Source: Ampullaceana balthica
Lineage: Eukaryota > Mollusca > Gastropoda > Lymnaeidae
Length of the DNA: 64,000 nt
Direction: 5' to 3'
NCBI GenBank assembly: GCA_944989445.1
Contig: CALYLW010000683.1
Coordinates: 205,001-269,000 of the forward strand
In this document: piece by piece, positions 34,701 through 47,439 of the stretch
Layout: every line of letters begins with the position of its first letter
Numbering within the stretch: position 1 is the first letter of the stretch
Position numbers and translations under genes: made by a program
The notes under the pieces: model-generated
Seen by the model: only the letters and a program-made list of their open reading frames with translations
What the model was told of the DNA's origin: nothing
Database searches by the model: none

Positions 34701-37700
34701 ACTAATGGGAGATATAGGCAAATGGGAGAATTGTGCTAATGGGATAATTGTATTAATGGAAGAAATGGGTTAATAGGAGAACTGTACAAATGGGAGAAAT
34801 GGAATAATGGGAGAACTGGACGAATGGGAGAAATGGACTAATTGGAGAGCTGGGCTAATGGGAGAACTGGACTAATGGGAGAAATGGACTAAAAGGAGTA
34901 CTGGACTAATGGGAGAACTGGAATAATGTGAGAACTGGAATGATGGGAGAAATGGGTTAATAGGAGAAATGGGTTAATGGGAGACTGGACTGATGGGAGA
35001 ACTGGGGTAATGGGAGAACTGTACTAATTGGAGAACTGGTCTAATGGGAGAAATGGACTAATGGGAGAAATGGACTAATGGGAGAACTGGACTAATGGGA
35101 GAACTGTACTAATTGGAGAACTGGGCTAATGGGAGAACTGGACTGATGAAAGAAATGGACTAAAGGGAGAACTGGACTAATGGGAGAACTGGAATAATGT
35201 GAGAACTGGAATGATGGAAGAACTGGACTAATGGGAGAAATGTGCTAATGGGAGTATTGGGTAAATGGGTGAACTGGACTGATGGGAGAACTAGACTAAT
35301 GGGAGAACTGAGCTAATGGGAGAAATGGGTTCATGGGAGAACTGGACTGACGGGAGAACTGGACTAATGGGAGAACTGTGTTAATGGGAGAACTGTGCTA
35401 ATGGGAGAAATGGGTTTATGGGATAACTGGACTGGTGGGAGAACTGGACTAATGGGAGATTTGTGCTAATGGGAGAAAAGGAATAACGTGAGAACTGGAC
35501 AAAGGGAGAAATGTGCAAATTGGAGTATTGGCTAAATGGGAGAACTGGACTGATGGGAGAAATAGACTAATGGGATAAATGGGTTAGTAGGAGAAATGGG
35601 TTAATGGGAGAACTGGACTGATGTGAGAACTAGGGTAATGGGAGAACTGTACTCATTGGAGAACTGGTCTAATGGGAGAATTGTGCTAATGGGAGAAATG
35701 GGTTAATAGGAAAAATGGGTTAATGGGAGAACTGGACTGATGGGAGAACTAGGGTAATGGGAGAACTGTACTCATTGGAGAACTGGTCTAATGGGAGAAC
35801 TGTACTAATGGGATAAATGGGTTAATAGGAAAAATGGGTTAATGGGAGAACTGGACTGATGTGAGAACTAGGGTAATGGGAGAACTGTACTCATTGGAGA
35901 ACTGGTCTAATGGGAGAACTGTACTAATGGGAGAAATGGGTTAATAGGACAAATGGGTTAATGGGAGAACTGGACTGATGGGAGAACTGGGGTAATGGGA
36001 GAACTGTACTAATGGGAGAAGTGGGTTAATAGGAGAAATGGGTTAATGGGAGACTGGACTAATGGGAGAACTGGGGTAATGGGAGAACTGTACTAATTGG
36101 AGAACTGGTCTAATGGGAGAAATGGACTAATGGGAGAAATGGAATAATGGGAGAACTGGACGAATAGGAGAAATGGGTTAATGGGAGACTGGTCTGATGG
36201 GAGAACTGGGGAATGGGAGAACTGTGCTAATTGGAGAACTGGTCTAATGGGAGAAATGGACTAATGGGAGAAATTGACTAATGGGAGAACTGGACTAATG
36301 GGAGAACTGTACTAATTGGAGAACTGGGCTAATGGGAGAACTGTACTAATGGGAGAAATGGGTTAATGGGAGAACAGTACTGATGGGAGAAATGGAATAA
36401 TGGGAGAACTGGACGAATAGGAGAAATGGACTAATGGGAGAACTGGACTAATGGGAGAACTGTACGAAGTGGAGAACTGGACTAATGGGAGAACTGGACT
36501 GATGGGAGAAATGGACTAAAGAGAGAACTGGACTAATGGGAGAACTGGATTAATGTGAGAACTGGAATGATGGGAGAACTGGACTAATGGCAGAACTGCA
36601 ATAATGGGAGAACTGTGCTAATGGGAGAGCTGGACTGATGGGAGAACTGTGCTAATGGGAAAACTGGACTGATGGGAGAAATGGGTTAATGGGAGAACTG
36701 TGCTAAAGGTAGCACTGGAATAACGTGAGAACTGGACTAATGGGAGAACTAGACTAAAGGGAGATATGTGGTAATGGGAGAAATGGGTTCATGGGAGAAC
36801 TGGACTAATGGGAGAACTGTGCTAATGGGAGAACTGGAATAACAAGAGAACTGGACTAATGGGAGAAATGTGCTAATTGGAGTATTGGGTAAATGGGAGA
36901 ACTGGACTGATGGGAGAACTAGACTAATGGGAGAAATGGGTTAGTAGGAGAAATGGGTTAATGGGAGAACTGGACTGATGGGAGAACTAGGGTAATGGGA
37001 GAACTGTACTAATTGGAGAACTGGTCTAATGTAAGAATTGTGCTAATGGGAGAACTGTACTAATGGGAGAAATGGGTTAATAGGAGAAATGGGTTAATGG
37101 GAGAACTGGACTGATGGGAGAACTGGGGTAATGGGAGAACTGTACTAATTGGAGAACTGGTCTAATGGGAGAAATGTGCTAATGGGAGAAATGGACTAAT
37201 GGGAGATATGGGCTATTGGGAGAACTGTACTAATGAGAGAACTGTACTAATGGGAGAAATGGGTTGATAGGAGAAATGGGTTAATGGGAGAACTGTACTG
37301 ATGGGAGAAATGGAATAATGGAAGAACTGGACTAATGGGAGAAATGGACTAATGAGAGAACTGGACTAATGGGAGAACTGTACTAATTGGAGAACTGGGC
37401 TTATGCGAGAACTGGACTGATGGGAGAAATGGACTAAAGGGAGAACTCGACTAATGGGAGAACTGGAATAAAGTGAGAACTGGAATGATGGGAGAACTGG
37501 ACTAATGGGAGAACTGCAATAATGGGAGAACTGTATTGAAGGGCGAAATGGACTGATGGGAGAACTGTGCTAATGGGAGAGCTGGACTGATGGGAGAACT
37601 GAGAACTGTGCTAATGGGAAAACTGGACTGATGGGAGAAATGGGTTAATGGGAGAACTGTGCTAAAGGTAGAACTGGAGTAAAGTGAGAACTGGACTAAT

Positions 37701-40700
37701 GGGAGAAATGTGCTAATGGGAGAAATGTGCTAATGGGAGAAATGTGCTAATGGGAGTATTGGGTAAATGGGTGAACTGGGCTGATGTGAGAACTAGACTA
37801 ATGGGAGAACTGTGTTAATGGGAGAAATGGGTTCATGGGAGAACTGGACTGATGGGAGAACTGGACAAATGGGAGAACTGTGTTAATGGGAGAACTGTGC
37901 TAATGGGAGAAATGGGTTCATGGGAGAACTGGACTGATGGGAGAACTGGACTAATGGGAGAACTGGAATAACGTGAGACCTGGACTAATATGAGAAATGT
38001 GCTAATGGGAGTATTGGGTAAATGGGAGAACTGGACTAATGGGAGAAATGGGTTAGTAGGAGAAATGGGTTAATGGGAGAACTGGACTGATGGGAAAACT
38101 AGGGTAATGGGAGAACTGCACTCGTTGGAGAACTGGTCTAATGGGAGAATTGGACTAATGGGAGATATAGGCAAATGGGAGAATTGTGCTAATGGGATAA
38201 TTGTATTAATGGAAGAAATGGGTTAATAGGAGAACTGTACAAATGGGAGAAATGGAATAATGGGAGAACTGGACGAATGGGAGAAATGGACTAATTGGAG
38301 AGCTGGGCTAATGGGAGAACTGGACTAATGGGAGAAATGGACTAAAAGGAGTACTGGACTAATGGGAGAACTGGAATAATGTGAGAACTGGAATGATGGG
38401 AGAAATGGGTTAATAGGAGAAATGGGTTAATGGGAGACTGGACTGATGGGAGAACTGGGGTAATGGGAGAACTGTACTAATTGGAGAACTGGTCTAATGG
38501 GAGAAATGGACTAATGGGAGAAATGGACTAATGGGAGAACTGGACTAATGGGAGAACTGTACTAATTGGAGAACTGGGCTAATGGGAGAACTGGACTGAT
38601 GAAAGAAATGGACTAAAGGGAGAACTGGACTAATGGGAGAACTGGAATAATGTGAGAACTGGAATGATGGAAGAACTGGACTAATGGGAGAAATGTGCTA
38701 ATGGGAGTATTGGGTAAATGGGTGAACTGGACTGATGGGAGAACTAGACTAATGGGAGAACTGAGCTAATGGGAGAAATGGGTTCATGGGAGAACTGGAC
38801 TGACGGGAGAACTGGACTAATGGGAGAACTGTGTTAATGGGAGAACTGTGCTAATGGGAGAAATGGGTTTATGGGATAACTGGACTGGTGGGAGAACTGG
38901 ACTAATGGGAGATTTGTGCTAATGGGAGAAAAGGAATAACGTGAGAACTGGACAAAGGGAGAAATGTGCAAATTGGAGTATTGGCTAAATGGGAGAACTG
39001 GACTGATGGGAGAAATAGACTAATGGGATAAATGGGTTAGTAGGAGAAATGGGTTAATGGGAGAACTGGACTGATGTGAGAACTAGGGTAATGGGAGAAC
39101 TGTACTCATTGGAGAACTGGTCTAATGGGAGAATTGTGCTAATGGGAGAAATGGGTTAATAGGAAAAATGGGTTAATGGGAGAACTGGACTGATGGGAGA
39201 ACTAGGGTAATGGGAGAACTGTACTCATTGGAGAACTGGTCTAATGGGAGAACTGTACTAATGGGATAAATGGGTTAATAGGAAAAATGGGTTAATGGGA
39301 GAACTGGACTGATGTGAGAACTAGGGTAATGGGAGAACTGTACTCATTGGAGAACTGGTCTAATGGGAGAACTGTACTAATGGGAGAAATGGGTTAATAG
39401 GACAAATGGGTTAATGGGAGAACTGGACTGATGGGAGAACTGGGGTAATGGGAGAACTGTACTAATGGGAGAAGTGGGTTAATAGGAGAAATGGGTTAAT
39501 GGGAGACTGGACTAATGGGAGAACTGGGGTAATGGGAGAACTGTACTAATTGGAGAACTGGTCTAATGGGAGAAATGGACTAATGGGAGAAATGGAATAA
39601 TGGGAGAACTGGACGAATAGGAGAAATGGGTTAATGGGAGACTGGTCTGATGGGAGAACTGGGGAATGGGAGAACTGTGCTAATTGGAGAACTGGTCTAA
39701 TGGGAGAAATGGACTAATGGGAGAAATTGACTAATGGGAGAACTGGACTAATGGGAGAACTGTACTAATTGGAGAACTGGGCTAATGGGAGAACTGTACT
39801 AATGGGAGAAATGGGTTAATGGGAGAACAGTACTGATGGGAGAAATGGAATAATGGGAGAACTGGACGAATAGGAGAAATGGACTAATGGGAGAACTGGA
39901 CTAATGGGAGAACTGTACGAAGTGGAGAACTGGACTAATGGGAGAACTGGACTGATGGGAGAAATGGACTAAAGAGAGAACTGGACTAATGGGAGAACTG
40001 GATTAATGTGAGAACTGGAATGATGGGAGAACTGGACTAATGGCAGAACTGCAATAATGGGAGAACTGTGCTAATGGGAGAGCTGGACTGATGGGAGAAC
40101 TGTGCTAATGGGAAAACTGGACTGATGGGAGAAATGGGTTAATGGGAGAACTGTGCTAAAGGTAGCACTGGAATAACGTGAGAACTGGACTAATGGGAGA
40201 ACTAGACTAAAGGGAGATATGTGGTAATGGGAGAAATGGGTTCATGGGAGAACTGGACTAATGGGAGAACTGTGCTAATGGGAGAACTGGAATAACAAGA
40301 GAACTGGACTAATGGGAGAAATGTGCTAATTGGAGTATTGGGTAAATGGGAGAACTGGACTGATGGGAGAACTAGACTAATGGGAGAAATGGGTTAGTAG
40401 GAGAAATGGGTTAATGGGAGAACTGGACTGATGGGAGAACTAGGGTAATGGGAGAACTGTACTAATTGGAGAACTGGTCTAATGTAAGAATTGTGCTAAT
40501 GGGAGAACTGTACTAATGGGAGAAATGGGTTAATAGGAGAAATGGGTTAATGGGAGAACTGGACTGATGGGAGAACTGGGGTAATGGGAGAACTGTACTA
40601 ATTGGAGAACTGGTCTAATGGGAGAAATGTGCTAATGGGAGAAATGGACTAATGGGAGATATGGGCTATTGGGAGAACTGTACTAATGAGAGAACTGTAC

Positions 40701-41905
40701 TAATGGGAGAAATGGGTTGATAGGAGAAATGGGTTAATGGGAGAACTGTACTGATGGGAGAAATGGAATAATGGAAGAACTGGACTAATGGGAGAAATGG
40801 ACTAATGAGAGAACTGGACTAATGGGAGAACTGTACTAATTGGAGAACTGGGCTTATGCGAGAACTGGACTGATGGGAGAAATGGACTAAAGGGAGAACT
40901 CGACTAATGGGAGAACTGGAATAAAGTGAGAACTGGAATGATGGGAGAACTGGACTAATGGGAGAACTGCAATAATGGGAGAACTGTATTGAAGGGCGAA
41001 ATGGACTGATGGGAGAACTGTGCTAATGGGAGAGCTGGACTGATGGGAGAACTGAGAACTGTGCTAATGGGAAAACTGGACTGATGGGAGAAATGGGTTA
41101 ATGGGAGAACTGTGCTAAAGATAGAACTGGAGTAAAGTGAGAACTGGACTAATGGGAGAAATGTGCTAATGGGAGAAATGTGCTAATGGGAGAAATGTGC
41201 TAATGGGAGTATTGGGTAAATGGGTGAACTGGGCTGATGTGAGAACTAGACTAATGGGAGAACTGTGTTAATGGGAGAAATGGGTTCATGGGAGAACTGG
41301 ACTGATGGGAGAACTGGACAAATGGGAGAACTGTGTTAATGGGAGAACTGTGCTAATGGGAGAAATGGGTTCATGGGAGAACTGGACTGATGGGAGAACT
41401 GGACTAATGGGAGAACTGGAATAACGTGAGACCTGGACTAATATGAGAAATGTGCTAATGGGAGTATTGGGTAAATGGGAGAACTGGACTAATGGGAGAA
41501 ATGGGTTAATAGGAAAAATGGGTTAATGGGAGAACTGGATTGATGGGAGAACTGGGGTAATGGGAGAACTGTACTAATTGGAGAACTGGTCTAATGGGAG
41601 AAATGTTCTAATGGGAGAAAGGGGTTGATGGGGAAAATGGGTTAATGGGAGAACTGTACTGATGGGAGAATTGGAATAATGGGAGAACTGGACTAATAGG
41701 AGAAATGGACTAATGGGAGAACTGTACTAATGAAAGAACTTAGCTAATGGGAGAACTGGAATAATGTCAGAACTGGATGATGGGAGAACTGGACTAATGG
41801 GAGAACTGCAATAATGGGAGAACTGGACTAATGGGAGAACTGTACTAAAGGGCGAAATGGACTGATGGGAGTACTGGACTAATGGCAGAGCTTGGCTAAT
41901 GTAGA
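31713..41905. repeat. 10.2-kb array of a degenerate 17-bp unit, about 600 copies
   Basis: The consensus is close to TAATGGGAGAACTGGAC, with positions around AACTG(G/T)(A/G)C and AAATGG(A/G)(T/C)T most variable. GGGAGAA is the most conserved core and all G-runs lie on the plus strand. The composition is strongly purine-skewed and there is no long ORF. Higher-order structure is present at about 288 bp (32761 and 33049) and 3453 bp (34597-41502). Both edges are more diverged than the centre. Confidence 0.98.
34597..41502. repeat. 3453-bp tandem duplication inside the 17-bp array
   Basis: Copy A is about 34597-38049 and copy B about 38050-41502. Rare unit variants recur at exactly 3453 bp: AACTGCACTCG (34661 and 38114), GATTTGTGCT (35458 and 38911), GGGTTAGTAGG start (34597 and 38050). 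The copies look almost identical. I noticed one difference (AAGGTAGAAC near 37666, AAGATAGAAC near 41119). After 41502 the sequence no longer follows copy A. Confidence 0.93.
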
Positions 41906-42142
41906 ATGAATTGAAAGTCCTAGAGCTAATAATGACGTACAGGCTGTGACAAGTCTGTTTTGTAGCTGACAAACCTAAAAAACTTAACACCGTTGCCATT
42001 GTAGTTTGTCTTATTTAATAAGTTATTAGCTGGCTCCCTGCCCTTCCCGTCACATTACAATGTTGGTGTTTGCACATGGCTACCATCATATTAACATTAT
42101 TGAAAGTTTAGTTCCGTGAATTGATTGCCAAAACCAGTTGGT
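41906..42142. other. unique spacer
   Basis: No supported feature. Confidence 0.4.
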
Positions 42143-42566
42143 GACTGTCATCTGACAGCATCTAAATATACCCACAGCACCAATATCAACCTAAAAATAC
42201 TGTCATCTGACAGCATCTAAATATACCCACAGCACCAATACCAACCTAAAAATACTGTCATCTGAAGCATCTAAATATACCCACACAGAGGCGTCACTAG
42301 GGTTGGTGTCACCCGGGGTGGTAGCTCATGGTGTCACCCCCTCACGACTTACCCCATAGAACTCCTCCGAGTTTTCCAGTGCCAAATATCGGGAACATAC
42401 AGAATTTTACATTTTGGTGTCACCCCCCTGATGGTGTCACCCGGGGCGGCCCGCCCCTACCGCATCCCCCTAGTGACGCCACTGCACCCACAGCACAAAT
42501 ACCAACCTAAAAATACTGTCATCTGACAGCATCTAAATATACCAACAGCACCAATACCAACCTAAA
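42143..42566. repeat. minisatellite of about 55 bp, 4 copies, interrupted by a MITE
   Basis: Units contain CTGTCATCTGACAGCATCTA and ACCCACAGCACCAATACCAA. CTGTCATCTGACAG is itself a near palindrome. The third unit is split by 42286-42484. Confidence 0.93.
42286..42484. mobile_element. 199-bp hAT-type MITE inside a minisatellite unit
   Basis: Ends are CAGAGGCGTCACTAGGGTTG and, on the minus strand, CAGTGGCGTCACTAGGGGGA, matching at most positions. GGTGTCACCCGGGG also occurs inverted inside. Flanks are TACCCACA (42278-42285) and CACCCACA (42485-42492), 7 of 8 matching. The interrupted repeat unit gives an independent check of both borders. No ORF. Confidence 0.88.
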
Positions 42567-42639
42567 ATACAAACCTCAGCCTGATAATACCTACATCAAT
42601 CTCACAGCATCAACCACACTCTGACAACTACAGCATGCT

Positions 42640-42735
42640 AGCACCTACATCAACCTAGCAGCACCTACATCAACCTAGCAGCACCTACATCAACCTAGCA
42701 GCACCTACATCAACCTAGCAGCACCTACATCAACC
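42640..42735. repeat. 20-bp tandem repeat, about 5 copies
   Basis: The unit is CTAGCAGCACCTACATCAAC. It is flanked by related CACCAACA words to about 42795. Confidence 0.94.
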
Positions 42736-43671
42736 TGACCAACACAAACATCAACATGAACGACACCAACACTAACGACACCAACACGATCACCACGATT
42801 CAACAGTACGTAAAACGCAATAGTAAGCGCGAAAACGGAACCTTGCGTTGTCATCCTACCCACCCCCTCTCGTCCACACGCCCCACCCCCACCCCCACTT
42901 CGATCTAGAGCGGGATGAGAAGATTCCCCACCGCTGCTGCCGCTGTTGTTGCTGCCAGCACCAACCATCGCATCTCCTCTCTGCCTCGGGTTATCGGTTT
43001 GCCTTTCTACAAACGCTGGGAAGCTGTTGTCAATTGATTTTTTAAAAATCTCTTTCTTACTAAGAAATAATAATACAGAGAAGGAAAAAAAACAACTGGA
43101 AGTGGGAAGACGAGAGAAATGTTAGATGTACGTGCGTGTATGAGGTGAGCCCATCACGGCGTGTGCGTGGATACCTGTGATAGGAAGGCGAGCTAAGCCC
43201 TCGGTAACAGTACATTCACGAGTGAGCAGGACAAGGGATGCGGTGTATGTGAGGTATTTCACTGGATGAAACACACGGAGAATAGATTTGTGATTTACGC
43301 TTGTTTTTGTTTCGTTTCATTCATTGACGGAACACTGGTGATGGTGGGCGGGTTCTTAAAAAACTGCAACTTTGTGTCAGAGAAGGTAAGAGGCCATCCA
43401 TCTTCTGCTGGATGCCAAGTGGATTACGTGCAGAAACTTAATTTATTTTATGTCTTAACTTGATTGTTGCATGTCTTAACTTGATTGTTGCATGTCCTTG
43501 TAGATTATTAAAATTTAATTTAAGATCAGAACATGTACAAAAACTGACTTTCTATGTTAACATATTTAAATATTTAAAACATATTTTAAACCACAATTTT
43601 AATAAATAAATCCATAATCTGTATGGAAGATTTAGCTGGGATGTCAAGTTAGTAGCACAGAGACTGAACAA
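42736..43671. other. unique sequence, no gene seen
   Basis: About 940 bp. C-rich at 42860-42897. Frames of up to 87 codons show no recognisable protein. A 25-bp duplication with TGTCTTAACTTGATTGTTGC lies near 43451-43492. Confidence 0.5.
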
Positions 43672-43872
43672 AACTACGTCCCAGTGCACAGAGACTGAAT
43701 AAAACTACGTCCCAGTGCACAGAGACTGAACAAAACCACGTAACAGTGCACAGAGACTGAACAAAACCACGTCCCAGTGCACAGAGACTGAACAAAACTA
43801 CGTCCCAGTGCACAGAGACTGAACAAAACCACGTCCCAGTGCATAGAGACTGAACAAAACCACGTCCCAGTT
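43672..43872. repeat. 31-bp minisatellite, about 6.5 copies
   Basis: The unit is GTCCCAGTGCACAGAGACTG plus AACAAAACCAC. Confidence 0.95.
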
Positions 43873-44316
43873 GAACATTAATTACTCCAAGACGAGTTGA
43901 AAGCTAAACTCTAATGCCAGCGCTCCCTGCAAATTGCATCTGACAACAAAAAATTGTTTCTTTCATTGGAAAGAAAAGAAAGAAAACTGAAGAAATAAGA
44001 AACAAAATCAATTTTACGTTAACGGGATAATTTGATGTAAACATAAAAATAAAAGGTGATAGAATTTATACAGAGCCCGATTGGCACTGAATTCCCTAGT
44101 AAGCTTTGCCATGTACACCCCGTCCTGACATAGCCCACCTCACATGCCCCACCTCACATACACCATCTCAGCTGGGTAACAGAAACAACAGACATAAGAG
44201 AGCCCCCCCCCCACCACACAGCAGTCTGTAGATCCAAATGTCTTGCACGTATGACGTCAACTAAATCAATAAAATTAAATAAAGGCCACAGTTAGGGTAT
44301 CTGGGTCATCACAAGG
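43873..44316. other. unique sequence, no gene seen
   Basis: About 440 bp with no supported feature. C run near 44206-44214. Confidence 0.45.
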
Positions 44317-44379
44317 CCAACTGGACAGTCAATGGCCATATGGGTAAATGCAGTCAATGGCCATATGGGTAAATGCAGA
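44317..44379. repeat. 25-bp duplication, 2 copies
   Basis: GTCAATGGCCATATGGGTAA plus ATGCA occurs twice. GGCCATATGG contains the palindrome CCATATGG. Confidence 0.85.
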
Positions 44380-44501
44380 CTACTAGCTACGTTTTGGGTT
44401 GACATCCGGTGCGAAGGAACAACCCGGATGCTGTTTGTCACACCCACTTCCGGTCAGGATATTTGGAGACGATATGCGTTTATTCCGAGAGCCAAACTAC
44501 A

Positions 44502-44668
44502 TACTGTTTGTTTACTGTTTGTTTACTGTTTGTTTACTGTTTGTTTACTGTTTGTTTACTGTTTGTTTACTGTTTGTTTACTGTTTGTTTACTGTTTGTT
44601 TACTGTTTGTTTACTGTTTGTTTACTGTTTGTTTACTGTTTGTTTACTGTTTGTTTACTGTTTGTTTA
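44502..44668. repeat. 11-bp array (CTGTTTGTTTA), about 15 copies
   Basis: Perfect or nearly perfect units. The frames of 100-138 codons crossing it are by-products. Confidence 0.97.
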
Positions 44669-44984
44669 CTGCTATCTTCTTCAGTTATTTCCATCCAATG
44701 ACAAAACGTAAAATAAGTTTCCCAGGTACTCAAACAATAACGACCTAGTTTCGTCTTGTCCCGCCGGTGCACGGCTAATACTCGGATATTCCCCGTTATC
44801 CAGGTCAGTGTCCTGCAAGGCTGGACGCACCAACATGGCAACAGTGAGTGTTTGGGTGAAGGGGTAAATTCAATCTAGATGTGATCTTTGGTACGCACCA
44901 CGGTACACTAGGTCGCACCGACAGTTAGTGTGCAACAATTAGATGGAACGGTTTGATCTCGGTCTTCACTCATAATACGTTGGT
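44669..44984. other. unique sequence, no gene seen
   Basis: No supported feature. Confidence 0.4.
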
Positions 44985-45085
44985 GGTGCTGGTGAGTGGA
45001 TGGTGGTGATTGGATGGTGGTGAGTGGATGGTGGTGAGTGAATGCTGGTGATTGGATGGTGGTGAGTGGATGCTGGGGAGTGGAT
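44985..45085. repeat. 14-16-bp degenerate repeat (GGTGGTGAGTGGAT)
   Basis: About seven units varying at GATTGG/GAGTGG and GGTGGT/GCTGGT. Confidence 0.9.
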
Positions 45086-45987
45086 GTAAGGTTAAACGTG
45101 TGCAGTGCAATAAAAAATAAAATATTTAGCATCCAATATTGACTCACTACACATATACAATGACAAATCTTTAATTCTACGGATGTGAGTAACTCAATCT
45201 TTCTGACTTTCTGAGCCGTTCTAAAACCAATTCTATCGTTACTGTAAAATAAGCAGTTTTACAAAATAACGACACATATTACAATCAAACAACAATTGAA
45301 CCTCTGATATTAATTTAATCACCGTTTATGATTCACCCTACCATAAACGGGAGACAACCCAGTAAGATGAAAATAAAACCTACAATTGCCAAGTAATCAT
45401 TACGTCATTTTAACCAATCAAATTGATTTTGACATATTTCAATGCAAATCTGACTTCCACATTGACAAACTTACCTCGAGCCCTTGCAGGCACGTGACAT
45501 AAAGGTCGTCATGAACTCGAGCCCTGTCTGAGGGTGCAATAACTATGAGAGAAGGAACCGATTCAACATTGATATGTGTGTGTGTGTGTTTGTTTAGTGC
45601 ACACCGCACGTGCTATGACATCAATGACCGAAAGAATGACGAGGTTTTGTATTTGTTGTGTCCCATCAAATCTCACAATCAAACACCCTCCCCGCCTCCG
45701 CCGTAAAAACAAGCAGACGTTAATCTGTTCAGAAGTCGTTCGTTGCAAGTGGAATCTGTCAAGAAACTCTTCACTCCCCGTAGACCAGAGGCTCGATTAC
45801 GTCATCTTCCCTGTTAGTGCTGGGAGGTCAACTGTAGGCATGGGTTCATTGTTAAAATTTAAATAATCAAAATATTCCGTCGTATTTGAAATCTGTTCAC
45901 CTGCGTTCTCCTTACAAACCCAATTATCATATATTGGTACTTGCCTGCGTCTCGTAACGAAAACTCGATAGACAAAACTTTAGCTCC
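45086..45987. other. unique AT-rich sequence, no gene seen
   Basis: About 900 bp. A short (GT)n run at 45575-45590. A plus-strand frame of 96 codons (45576-45866) has no recognisable domain. Confidence 0.5.
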
Positions 45988-46312
45988 CAACCCAAGTAAG
46001 TTTTAGACCCCTTGACCCAAGTAAGTTTTAGATCCCTTGACCCAAGTAAGTTTTAGACCCCTTGACCCAAGTAAGTTTTAGATCCCTTGACCCAAGTAAG
46101 TTCTAGATCCCTTGACCCAAGTAAGTTTTAGATCCCTTGACCCAAGTAAGTTTTAAACCCCTTGACCCAAGTAAGTTTTAGATCCCTTGACCCAAGTAAG
46201 TTTTAAACCCCTTGACCCAAGTAAGTTTTAGATCCCTTGAACCAAGTAAGTTTTAAACCCCTTGACCCAAGTAAGTTTTAGACCCCTTGACCCAAGTAAG
46301 TTTTAGACCCCA
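45988..46312. repeat. 25-bp minisatellite, 13 copies
   Basis: The unit is GACCCAAGTAAGTTTTAGAT plus CCCTT. An alternation of TTTTAGATCCC, TTTTAAACCCC and TTTTAGACCCC marks unit subtypes. Confidence 0.96.
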
Positions 46313-46465
46313 TGGCTCAACCCTGTCCGTAACAACTACTTATTCTAGCTTGTCAGGGTCATTGTGTGCATAAATTAAGTTTATGTTGGACAGCGTGTAT
46401 TTATGTGTGTTTATATTTGTGTGTATGCCTGTAATAGTGTATTTGGGTTCTGATGTGTTTCCAGG
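46313..46465. other. unique spacer
   Basis: No supported feature. Confidence 0.4.
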
Positions 46466-46803
46466 TGTATGTAGTCAATCCTGTGTTGAGTGTATGTACT
46501 CAATCCTGTGTTGAGTGTATGTACTCAATCCTGTGTTGAGTGTATGTACTCAATCCTTCAATCCTGTGTTGAGTGTATGTACTCAATCCTTCAATCCTGT
46601 GTTGAGTGTATGTACTCAATCCTTCAATCCTGTGTTGAGTGTATGTACTCAATCCTTCAATCCTGTGTTGAGGGTATGTACTCAATCCTTCAATCCTGTG
46701 TTGAGTGTATGTACTCAATCCTTCAATCCTGTGTTGAGTGTATGTACTCAATCCTTCAATCCTGTGTTGAGTGTATGTACTCAATCCTTCAATCCTGTGT
46801 TGA
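46466..46803. repeat. 25-bp then 31-bp minisatellite, about 11 copies
   Basis: The first three units lack the second CAATCC. Later units are CCTGTGTTGAGTGTATGTAC plus TCAATCCTTCAAT. The change comes from an internal six-base duplication (TCAATCCT then TCAATCCT), an example of unit growth. Confidence 0.95.
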
Positions 46804-46870
46804 CTCCGTTTCATGTTACCTCCCATTGGCCTCACCTCGACAATTTTCTTTCCTCATTGACTCTCTTCGC

Positions 46871-47383
46871 CCGGTAGATTCCTGCTGGATGCAGACCAAT
46901 TGTTAGCGTCCGAGCTGTAGATTCCTGCTGGACACAGACCAATAGCTAGCGTCAGACCTGTAGATTCCTGCTGGATGCAGACCAATTGTTAGCGTCCGAC
47001 CTGTAGATTCCTGCTGGACACAGACCAATAGCTAGCGTCAGACCTGTAGATTCCTGCTGGATGCAGACCAATTGTTAGCGTCAGACCTGTAGATTCCTGC
47101 TGGATGCAGACCAATTGTTAGCGTCCGACCTGTAGATTCCTGCTGGACACAGACCAATTTCTAGCGTCAGACCTGTAGATTCCTGCGGGACACAGACCAA
47201 TTGCTAGCGTCAGACCTGTAGATTCCTGCTGGACAGAGACCAATTGCTATCGTCAGACATGTATAAGATTCCTGCTGGACACAGACCAATTTCTAGGGTC
47301 AGACCTGTATATTCCTGCTGGACACAGACCAATTGTTAGTGTCAGTCCTGTAGATTCCTGCTGGACACAGACCAATTGTTAGT
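46871..47383. repeat. 43-bp minisatellite, about 12 copies
   Basis: The unit contains TAGATTCCTGCTGGA(T/C)(G/A)CAGACCAATTG and AGCGTC(A/C)GACCTG. Two subtypes (ATGCAG with TTGTTAGCG, and ACACAG with TAGCTAGCG) alternate at the left end. Confidence 0.95.
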
Positions 47384-47439
47384 CATATCTGCTGAGGTGG
47401 TATGGGCAGTTTTGGAGGGGGTTGGCTTAATTACATTTA

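Noticed and set aside
31713..41905. G-quadruplex array
   Set aside because: G-runs are spaced about 14 nt apart, too far for stable classical quadruplexes.
44332..44748. Hydrophobic ORF (repeating FVYCLFTVCLL) as a membrane protein
   Set aside because: It is the CTGTTTGTTTA array; all three frames give the same pattern.
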